Origin: Rhodobacteraceae bacterium UBA3087 | Lineage (GTDB): Bacteria > Pseudomonadota > Alphaproteobacteria > Rhodobacterales > Rhodobacteraceae | DNA length: 9,497 nt | Direction: 5' to 3' | Assembly: GCA_002367285.1 (NCBI GenBank) | Contig: DFBF01000307.1 | Coordinates: 284-9,780, forward strand | In this document: in pieces, positions 1 to 6,549 of the stretch | Layout: each line of letters begins with the position of its first letter | Numbering within the stretch: the stretch's first letter is position 1 | Translations under genes and position numbers: made by a program | The notes under the pieces: generated by a model | What the model saw: only the letters and a program-made list of their open reading frames with translations | What the model was told of the DNA's origin: nothing | Databases searched by the model: none

Positions 1-1467
1 TTGACCGAAGCCTTTCGCGCCGCGCAAACCACAGCGCGCACGGCGCAAGACAGCTGGAGCAAAGCCCGTGCGGCCCTGGCGCAGGCGCAAGGCGTGTATC
101 ACGAACGCGCAGGCCTGCTGGACGGTCTGACCCCACCCCGCCGCAGCAGCGTGCAGGTCGATGCCCTGCTGTCCGAACTCAATGGGCAACTGGCGTGGCT
201 GGCCGCGCCCGAAGCAGTGAAGCCCCTGGAAGATCAGCTGCACAGCCTGACCCTGAAGCTGACCGCTGCAACGACCGCCACGCAGACCGCCACAGACACC
301 CTGGCGCGGACCCGGACGGCGCAGGCCTTGGCCGAGCAGACCTTGACCACAGCCCTGGCGAGCGTGCCCGACGCGCTGTGCGTCCCCGGTGCTCTGGCCC
401 GCGAAACAGCCCGGAACACGCAGACCTTGCGCGCGCGCGAAGACGCCTTGAACTCCGCCACAGAAACGGCCCGTGTCACCCGCGAGGCCGCCTTGGAGGC
501 GCAGAAGGAATACGAGGCCGCGCAGGATGCATTGACCCATGCCCAGGACAGTCAGGCCAAGGCGCAAGAGACCCTTGCCACGCGCCTGGGTCAGGCCGGC
601 CTGACCCAGGCCAGTTTCGTCCAGCACAAGGGCGGGATTGCGCATATCCCGCAGGACGAAGCCGATATCGCCGCCCACACCAATGGCCTGGCCCAAGCAA
701 AAGGGGCCGTGCTGGAAACGGCCCAGGCCATCAAGGATCAGACACCACCGGATCTGAACCATCTGCGCGAATGCGACACCGCCGCCCGCACAAGCCTGTC
801 ACAGGCGACCGAGGCCAAAGGCAAGGCAGCCGCGCATGTGACGCAGTTGGAAACCCTGGCCCAGGCCATCGCATCCGAGGTCGCCCGTGTGGCGGCGCGG
901 GAGGCCGAAACCGCCCCTCTGCGCGAGCTGGCCGCACAGTTCAATGGCGAAAACCCCGCCCGCCTGACGCTGGAAGTTTTCGCCATTCAGGCCATGTTCG
1001 ATCAAGTCCTGTCCGCCGCCAACCTGCGCCTTGGCCCGATGAGCAGCGGCCGGTATCAGCTGCAACGCGAAGGCGAAGATGGCCGAGGCCGGGCCCGCCG
1101 GGGGCTGGGTATTCAGGTGCATGACCAACACACAGGCGTCGGGCGCGCCACGGCGACGCTGTCGGGTGGGGAAACCTTCATCGCCGCGCTGGCCCTTGCC
1201 CTGGGCCTGTCGGACATTGTCGAAGCAAACGCCGGCAGCATCCGGCTGGACACGATCTTTATCGACGAGGGGTTCGGCAGTCTGGACGCCGAGGACGGAT
1301 CAGGGACGCTGGACCAGGTCTTGCAAACCCTGACCGACACCCGCGGCCAATCGCGCGCCGTCGGGCTGATTTCACATGTGGGCCTGGTCAAAGAGGCCAT
1401 CCCCGTCGGGTTTCAAATCAACAAAACCCCGCGCGGCAGCCACATTCTGGCCCGCGGATTGTCCTGA
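1..1467 (+). CDS. sbcC: SbcC exonuclease subunit, C-terminal half (5'-truncated by window edge)
   Basis: This is the C-terminal part of SbcC, the SMC/Rad50-like ATPase that works with the SbcD nuclease to cleave hairpins and DNA ends in the cytoplasm. The frame is open from base 1 to a TGA at 1465-1467, giving 488 visible residues; the family is usually about 1000-1200, so the Walker A half lies outside the window. Residues 1 to about 310 are rich in Ala, Gln, Thr, Glu and Lys with few prolines, as in the coiled-coil arm. The ATPase C-lobe follows: signature LSGGETF from residue 387, Walker B IFIDEGFGSLD with D422/E423, and the H-loop SHV with H459. No CxxC zinc hook is visible; it would lie upstream. 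The TTG at base 1 is unlikely to be the real start. Base composition matches the neighbours. An upstream sbcD is expected but not seen. Confidence 0.93.
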   Translation: MTEAFRAAQTTARTAQDSWSKARAALAQAQGVYHERAGLLDGLTPPRRSSVQVDALLSELNGQLAWLAAPEAVKPLEDQLHSLTLKLTAATTATQTATDTLARTRTAQALAEQTLTTALASVPDALCVPGALARETARNTQTLRAREDALNSATETARVTREAALEAQKEYEAAQDALTHAQDSQAKAQETLATRLGQAGLTQASFVQHKGGIAHIPQDEADIAAHTNGLAQAKGAVLETAQAIKDQTPPDLNHLRECDTAARTSLSQATEAKGKAAAHVTQLETLAQAIASEVARVAAREAETAPLRELAAQFNGENPARLTLEVFAIQAMFDQVLSAANLRLGPMSSGRYQLQREGEDGRGRARRGLGIQVHDQHTGVGRATATLSGGETFIAALALALGLSDIVEANAGSIRLDTIFIDEGFGSLDAEDGSGTLDQVLQTLTDTRGQSRAVGLISHVGLVKEAIPVGFQINKTPRGSHILARGLS

Positions 1468-1591
1468 CGGTCATTGTTCGCGACAGGGCGTTCAGGGGGT
1501 CCCAACCTGTGCAAACAGCGGGGACGTGCCGCATTCTCTCACTGAATGGGGCCAATTCCGGCTGCGATCGTGTGTAGAGGATCGTCACGCA

Positions 1592-1697
1592 TAAATTTCT
1601 GATTAAAAGAATCGGAATTGACTTATCCTAGTATTTTACTCAAGTATTTCCTGCATTTCGCCGAGAACCTGAATTCGATACAAAGGACCTACTCCGA
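1592..1697 (+). promoter_or_regulatory. AT-rich promoter/operator region and RBS of the imelysin operon
   Basis: Between sbcC and the first operon gene the composition turns clearly AT-rich (about 1591-1660), unlike the surrounding GC-rich coding DNA. A TTGACT at 1618-1623 fits a -35 box; AAGTAT at 1642-1647, 18 bases on, is a weak -10 candidate, which would give a leader of roughly 45 bases. Two dyads are present: GATT-N5-AATC at 1601-1613, and TTGACTTA (1618-1625) opposed to TTACTCAA (1636-1643), matching at 6 of 8 positions and overlapping the promoter. A good Shine-Dalgarno, AAAGGA at 1682-1687, sits 10 bases before ATG 1698. The family is known to be iron-regulated, so an operator for an iron-responsive repressor is plausible, but no specific regulator can be named from the sequence. 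From the sbcC stop to 1591 nothing else is recognisable, and no T-tailed terminator follows sbcC. Confidence 0.5.
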
Positions 1698-2959
1698 ATG
1701 AGACGTGAACTCCCCTCCATGCTCACCCTGGCTTGCCTGGCAACAACTCCGGCTCTGGCGGACGACAAAGCTGCGGTGCTCGACACCTACGCGAACATCG
1801 CTCAGGGGCGTATTCCGACAGCTTGGTCACCGCACAAATCTTGCAGGCGGCCATCGAAGCCCTGATTGCAACACCCTCGGCTGAAACGCTGACCACAGCG
1901 CGTGCCGCCTGGGTTGCCGCGCGGGTGCCTTATCAGCAGTCCGAGGTTTTCCGGTTCGGCAACGCCATCGTCGATGACTGGGAGGGTAAGGTAAACGCCT
2001 GGCCACTGGATGAAGGGCTGATCGATTATGTCGGCGATGCCTATGGCGGGCCGTCGGATGAAAACGCGCTGGCGATCCTGAACGTGGTTGCGAACCCCAG
2101 TTTTGAGCTGTCCGGCAGAACCATTGATGCGTCGAAAATCACTCCCGAGCTGCTGGCCGAAACCTTGCACGAGGCCGACGGCGTCGAAGCGAACGTCGCC
2201 ACGGGCTATCACGCGATTGAATTTCTGCTGTGGGGGCAGGATGCGAACGGCCACGACGTGGGGGCGGGCAACCGCGCCTGGACCGATTACGCAATGGAAG
2301 ACGCCTGTACCGGCGGCAATTGTGATCGACGCGCGCAATACCTGGCCGCAGCGACCCAGCTGTTGCTGAACGATCTGGACTGGATGGCCGCGCAATGGGC
2401 CCTGGGTGGCGAGGCACGCAACACGCTTTTGGCCAACGAAGACGCTGGCATCGTGTCAATGCTGACCGGCATGGGGTCGCTGTCCTATGGTGAACAGGCG
2501 GGCGAACGTATGCGCCTGGGGCTGATGCTGAATGACCCCGAAAAGGAACATGATTGCTTCTCGGACAATACCCACAACAGCCATTATTACGACGGGCTTG
2601 GCGTGCAGAATGTCTATCTGGGCGAATATGTGCGCGCAGATGGCACATTGGTGTCAGGGGCGTCTCTGGCCGATCTGGTAATAGAGGAGGACCCTGCGCT
2701 GGACACTGAAATGCAAGCCAAACTGGCGGTGACCATGCGCGCCCTGGGTCGGATCAAAGTTGCGGCCGAGGCCGGGTTTGCCTATGACCAGATGCTGGAA
2801 CGCGGCAATGCGGCGGGCGAGGCATTGGTAATGGGCGGTGTCAGTGGTCTGATTGATCAGACCAAGACGATCGAACGCATCTTTACCGGGTTGGGGCTGG
2901 ACCACCTCGCGTTCGAAGGCTCGGACAGTCTTGATAATCCGACGGCAGTTTTCCAGTAA
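1698..2959 (+). pseudogene. irpA: IrpA-type imelysin (COG3487), frameshifted near the N-terminus
   Basis: This encodes a periplasmic imelysin-family protein of the IrpA type, a family tied to iron uptake; early reports called relatives insulin-cleaving proteases, but catalysis is doubtful. ATG 1698 is chosen because a Shine-Dalgarno precedes it and it opens a signal peptide ending LATTPALADD. That frame reads into the mature start (VLDTYANIAQ) and then hits TGA at 1863-1865. The family sequence continues in the -1 frame from about 1805 (AYSDSLVTAQ) to TAA 2957-2959. Adding one G to the GGGG run at 1805-1808 restores a continuous protein of about 420 residues, the usual family size. The imelysin motif GYHAIEFLLW (GxHxxE) is at 2204-2233, and the IrpA hallmark HDCFSDNTHNSHYY is near 2550-2590. 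It is the first gene of the operon, 71 bases before the di-haem gene. The single-base lesion could be genuine or a sequencing error. Confidence 0.85.
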
Positions 2960-2981
2960 ACCACACATAAACCACACAACC

Positions 2982-3005
2982 TGGCGCCCTCGACCGGGGG
3001 CGCCA
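2982..3005 (+). terminator. GC-rich intercistronic hairpin between irpA-like and di-haem genes
   Basis: TGGCGCCC at 2982-2989 is a perfect inverted repeat of GGGCGCCA at 2998-3005. With a T-G wobble and one further C-G pair the stem reaches 10 bp around a GACC loop. It begins 22 bases after the irpA-like stop and ends 25 bases before the next start. No T run follows, so it does not look like a classical rho-independent terminator. More likely roles are partial attenuation or protection of the upstream mRNA 3' end, which would make the first gene more abundant than the rest. Confidence 0.45.
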
Positions 3006-3030
3006 AACACTTCAGACAAACGGTTCCGCA

Positions 3031-4550
3031 ATGCTTGCCAAAATCGCCCCCCTCGCCCTTGTTCTGTCCCTGCCCCTGTCGCCCACTGTGGCACAAGACC
3101 TGTCTGACGTGCATCTGAACGTCCTGCCCCGTACCGTCGACGAGGCCGCGCGGATCGCCATCGTCACAGCACCAACGGATGATTTCTCAGCCCCCGGAGC
3201 GTTCGAAGAACTGTCCGCCGGGGCCGCCACCGTGCGTGCGCGCAACAACGCCGATGCGTTTTCGCAACCTTCGGCGAATATCGGCTTTGACGGCGAACTG
3301 ACCTTCAAGGTTGGCAACGGGCTGTTTCGCAAAATCTGGGTTTCGTCGCCGTCTTCGACGCTGGCCTCGGACGGTCTGGGCCCGATTTACAATGCGCGGT
3401 CCTGTCAGCGGTGTCACATAAAGGACGGGCGCGGCCATCCGCCGGAAAATGCAAGCGACACAGCGGTTTCGATGTTCATGCGGGTATCATCCCCGGCACG
3501 CCCAAAGACGGAATTGCCAAAATCGAAGGTTACCTGGCGACCCGCCCCGACCCGACCTATGGCAGTCAGTTGCAGGATTTCGCCCTGCCAGGCCATAGGG
3601 CGGAATACCGGCTTCAGATCGACTATGAAGACGTCACGGTCGAACTGTCAGACGGCGAAACGGCCACGTTGCGCCGCCCGACCTATCGGGCAGCAGACCT
3701 TGGTTATGGCCCGCTGCATGCCGATGCCATGCTCAGCCCACGGATTGCGCCGCAGATGATCGGCCTGGGCCTGCTCGAGGCCATTCTGGCCGCCGACATC
3801 CTGGCCCATGCCGACCCTGACGACGCGGATGGCAACGGCATTTCCGGCCGCGCCAATGTGGTTTGGTCGGTTGAATATGACCAACCCATGCTGGGCCGCT
3901 TTGGCCTGAAAGCGGGGGCGCCGACGGTGAAACACCAATCCGCTGGCGCCTTTGCCGGCGACATCGGCATTTCAAACCCGCTGTTCCCCACGCCGCAGGA
4001 CGAATGCACGAACGCGCAAACCGCCTGCCTTGACGCCCCCCATGGCGACGAGGACGACCGGGGGCACGAGGTCGATGCCGAGGGCTTGGATCTTGTCACC
4101 TTCTACAGCCAAAACCTGGCCGTGCCCGCCCGGCGCGACGTGGGTGACCCCGAGGTGCTGCGCGGCAAAGAGATCTTTTACACCACGGGCTGTATCGCCT
4201 GCCACACGCCCGGTTTTGTGACCCACAGGCTTGCGGATCAACCGGCCCAGAGCTTTCAACTGATCTGGCCCTACAGCGACCTTCTGTTGCACGACATGGG
4301 CGAGGGCCTGGCCGACAATCGGCCCGAAGCGCGCGCTACGGGGCAGGAATGGCGCACGCCGCCCCTGTGGGGCGTTGGTCTGACCGAACGTGTCTCGGGC
4401 CACAGCTATTTCCTGCACGATGGCCGTGCGCGATCGTTGCTCGAGGCTGTGCTGTGGCATGGTGGTGAAGCAGAGCCTATGAAGGACAGCATTGTCCACA
4501 TGCCAAAAGAAGACCGCGCCGCCCTGATCCGCTTTCTGGAGAGCCTCTGA
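3031..4550 (+). pseudogene. Di-haem oxidoreductase, DUF1111/DHOR family (COG3488), frameshifted
   Basis: This is a periplasmic c-type di-haem protein of the DUF1111 family, described as a putative thiol oxidoreductase or peroxidase; its substrate is unknown. ATG 3031 opens a signal peptide (MLAKIAPLALVLSL...PTVAQDLSD); no clear Shine-Dalgarno is visible. The first haem site is CQRCH at 3403-3417 (residue 125 onward). The reading frame breaks near 3485-3494, after MFMRVS. The family sequence resumes in the -1 frame (PGTPKDGIAKIEGYLATRPD) and runs to TGA 4548-4550. The second haem site, CIACH at 4191-4205, lies in that second frame. Adding one C to the CCCC run at 3491-3494 gives RVSSPGTPKDG and restores about 506 residues, the normal family length. 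As read, translation from the native start makes only a one-haem fragment of 242 residues. The stop overlaps the CTG proposed as the start of the next gene. Confidence 0.85.
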
Positions 4551-5376
4551 CCAAGCGTAAACTTGTTGCCCTGCTGTGTTTGATCTGGCCAGTGTCCCTG
4601 AGCGCCGCCGATCATACACAGATGATCCGGTCGGTCATTGAAGGTCACATCCTGCCCGGTTTTGAAACACTCAGTGCCGCCACTCAGGCGCTTGAGGTGA
4701 CCAACAAAGCCGACTGTAATGCGGGATCGCCCGCGCTCAAGGCGGCCTATCACACTGCTTTTGATGCCTGGATCAGCGTCAGCCACCTGCGGTTCGGCCC
4801 AACCGAGATCGATGACCACGCCTTTGCCCTGGCCTTTTGGCCGGACACCAAAGGGTTCACGCCCAAGGCGCAGATGCGATCCTCGCCGGGTGGCGGGATG
4901 GTTATGGCGACACGCTGTTGCACCCCGATGAAACCGGCCCCTATCGCACCGGCGACGAGGCGGCGCAGGAACTGTTCAAAGCCTTGATGTCAGGGCTGCA
5001 AGTCACCTCCGAAACACGGATTGGCCGGCCCATGGGCACCTTCGACCGCCCCCGCCCGAACCGGGCCGAAGCGCGCCGCTCAGGACGGTCCTTGCGCCAT
5101 GTCACCCTGTCCCTGACGGCCCTGAAAGACCTGGGCCTGAGCCTGGCCCAAGGGGATGCGGCCCTGCGCGAAACCTTGACCCAAGCCTTCGATCACAGCC
5201 TGTCGCGTGCGGTCGGTCTGGAGGACCCTGTGTTTGCCACCACGGCCGACGTACAAGGCCGTTTCCGCATTGAGGTTCTCCAGCAAAGTATCAACCAGAT
5301 CCGCGATCTGGCGACCCAGTCACTGGGCCCAAAACTGGGTGTCGCGGCGGGTTTCAACGCGCTGGATGGGGACTGA
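4547..5376 (+). pseudogene. Second imelysin-like exported protein (COG3489), internal out-of-frame deletion
   Basis: This is a shorter imelysin-like protein, normally the third member of this cluster; COG3489 is called a predicted periplasmic lipoprotein, but no lipobox is seen here. The frame can start at CTG 4547, overlapping the previous stop, with GGAG at 4538-4541 upstream. It gives a signal peptide (MTKRKLVALLCLIW...SLSAADH). TTG 4580 would discard most of that signal. The N-terminal part runs through AFDAWISVSHLRFGPTEIDD and FALAFWPDTKGFTPK. The conserved C-terminal part (ILAGWRDGYGDTL, then GRPMGTFDRPRPNRAEA and SGRSLRH) is in another frame, entered near 4865-4873. Unlike the two upstream lesions, one base does not repair it: about 60-70 residues usual in relatives, including the central imelysin signature region, are absent. 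The remaining gene codes for about 276 residues against roughly 330-350 normally (from memory). The unshifted frame stops at 4985-4987. A functional product is unlikely. Confidence 0.8.
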
Positions 5377-5377
5377 C

Positions 5378-6463
5378 ATGACATCACGCCGCAGTTTTCT
5401 TGGGGGCCTGCTGGCAACCGGCCTGTGCCCACGCCCCAGTTGGGCAGATGCGGGCTCACCCGCCTGTCTCTCGGCGGCACAGATCCCGGATGGCAGTTAC
5501 CGGCTGGCCGGGCTCAGCGGCGACGGAGACATTATATTCACCCTGCCCCTGCCGGGTCGCGGCCACGCCGCCGCTGCCCATCCAACCCGGCCCGAGGCCG
5601 TGGGATTTGCCCGCCGCCCCGGCACCTTTGCCTTTGTCCTGAACTGTGTGTCCGGGCAGGCCACCACACAGCTTACCGCCCCCACGGGCCGCCACTTTTA
5701 TGGTCACGGCACTTATTTCGCAGACGGCACATTGCTGTTCACCACCGAAAACGACTTTGAGGCCGGCGCCGGTGTCATCGGCGTCTGGGACGTGACCCAG
5801 GGCTATGGTCGTATCGGTGAATTCAGCTCAGGCGGCATTGGCCCGCATGACATCAAACTGATGCCGGGAGGGGGCGGCTTGGTTATCGCCAACGGCGGCA
5901 TCGAAACGCACCCGGACATGGGGCGCAGCAAGCTGAACCTTGCCACGATGCGTCCGAACCTCAGCTATGTCTCGACGACGGGTACGATCCTGGAGCAGGT
6001 CGAACTGCCACAGGATCAGCACCGCAATTCAATCCGCCATCTGGCCACGGGCGCAGATGGGTTGGTGGCCTTCGGGATGCAATGGCAGGGCGACACGGCG
6101 CAAAACCCCGCTCTGCTGGGTCTGCACCGACCGGGGGAAAAGGTGCGGCTGCTGCGCGCCGATGCCCGCGAACACCGACGGTTGCAAGGCTATGTCGGCA
6201 GCGTGGCGATGTCAGCCGACGGCACACAGCTTGCCGCAACATCCCCCCGCGGTGGGATTGTCCAAGTGTTCGACATAGCCTCAGGCGCGCCCAGCGGCAC
6301 CCATGAGATGCCCGATGTCTGCGGCCTTTCCACAGGGCGCGCGCAGTTCCTGTTCACCTCAGGCACCGGCGCGGTCGGAACAATCGACCACGAGGCCCCG
6401 CGCGTTTTGGCCAGGCCGGACTGTGCCTGGGATAACCACCTGGTGGACATCGCCCCCGGCTGA
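5378..6463 (+). CDS. DUF1513 beta-propeller-like protein (COG3490), Tat-exported
   Basis: This is the fourth and only intact gene of the iron-linked cluster, 361 residues, in line with the family. ATG 5378 is one base after the previous stop (5374-5376), with GGGGA at 5368-5372 as ribosome binding site, so translational coupling is likely. The N-terminus MTSRRSFLGGLL carries the twin-arginine pattern SRRSFLGG followed by a hydrophobic stretch and a probable cleavage after PSWADA, so the folded protein should go to the periplasm. The body has repeated strand-rich segments typical of a WD40-like propeller, with conserved stretches such as GHGTYFADGTLLFTTEND, GIGPHDI, VIANGGIETHPD and GRSKLNL. 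No function is established for DUF1513; a role with the di-haem protein and imelysins is inferred from gene order alone. The same frame is open upstream of 5378, but that stretch is a shadow of the previous gene. Confidence 0.88.
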   Translation: MTSRRSFLGGLLATGLCPRPSWADAGSPACLSAAQIPDGSYRLAGLSGDGDIIFTLPLPGRGHAAAAHPTRPEAVGFARRPGTFAFVLNCVSGQATTQLTAPTGRHFYGHGTYFADGTLLFTTENDFEAGAGVIGVWDVTQGYGRIGEFSSGGIGPHDIKLMPGGGGLVIANGGIETHPDMGRSKLNLATMRPNLSYVSTTGTILEQVELPQDQHRNSIRHLATGADGLVAFGMQWQGDTAQNPALLGLHRPGEKVRLLRADAREHRRLQGYVGSVAMSADGTQLAATSPRGGIVQVFDIASGAPSGTHEMPDVCGLSTGRAQFLFTSGTGAVGTIDHEAPRVLARPDCAWDNHLVDIAPG

Positions 6464-6476
6464 GGGTGCGAGTTAA

Positions 6477-6494
6477 AAGGTTTTCAAGGTTTTC
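6477..6494 (+). repeat. Perfect 9-bp tandem repeat upstream of the sensor kinase
   Basis: AAGGTTTTC occurs twice in direct succession (6477-6485 and 6486-6494), 14 bases after the DUF1513 stop and 56 bases before the kinase ATG. It is AT-richer than its surroundings. Its place in the only non-coding gap between the two genes makes it a candidate direct-repeat binding site for a regulator of the kinase, but chance duplication is possible. No convincing -35/-10 pair was identified beside it. Confidence 0.4.
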
Positions 6495-6549
6495 CTGTGA
6501 GTGTGGATCATATGGTTCGGCACCTTTCTGTCGATTTGGAAAGGCGTAT

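Noticed and set aside
1..3. TTG at the first base as a true start of a 488-residue protein
   Set aside because: SbcC needs an N-terminal Walker A half, and the visible part begins inside the coiled coil; the gene is simply cut by the window edge.
195..1124. Long overlapping open frame on the + strand inside sbcC
   Set aside because: It is very rich in Arg, Pro and Gly, as expected for an out-of-frame reading of GC-rich coding DNA, and shows no family motif.
1468..1591. Small protein or RNA gene between sbcC and the operon
   Set aside because: No ribosome binding site with a credible short frame, no tRNA-like fold and no terminator-like structure could be supported.
1805..3494. Programmed ribosomal frameshifting at the G run and C run
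   Set aside because: Neither site has a heptameric slippery pattern, homologues in this family are single-frame proteins, and a neighbouring gene carries a plain deletion; mutation or sequencing error is simpler.
3972..4619. Minus-strand open frame of about 215 residues opposite the di-haem gene
   Set aside because: It mirrors a conserved coding region with a clear haem motif on the other strand; no start signals or recognisable protein features were seen.
5207..5377. An upstream start for the DUF1513 gene inside the preceding gene
   Set aside because: It would bury the twin-arginine signal; ATG 5378 has a ribosome binding site and places the signal at the N-terminus.
6466..6549. GTG 6466 as the kinase start
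   Set aside because: It would add 28 residues including a Cys-rich stretch before TM1, and it encloses the tandem repeat; ATG 6550 has a good ribosome binding site at proper spacing.
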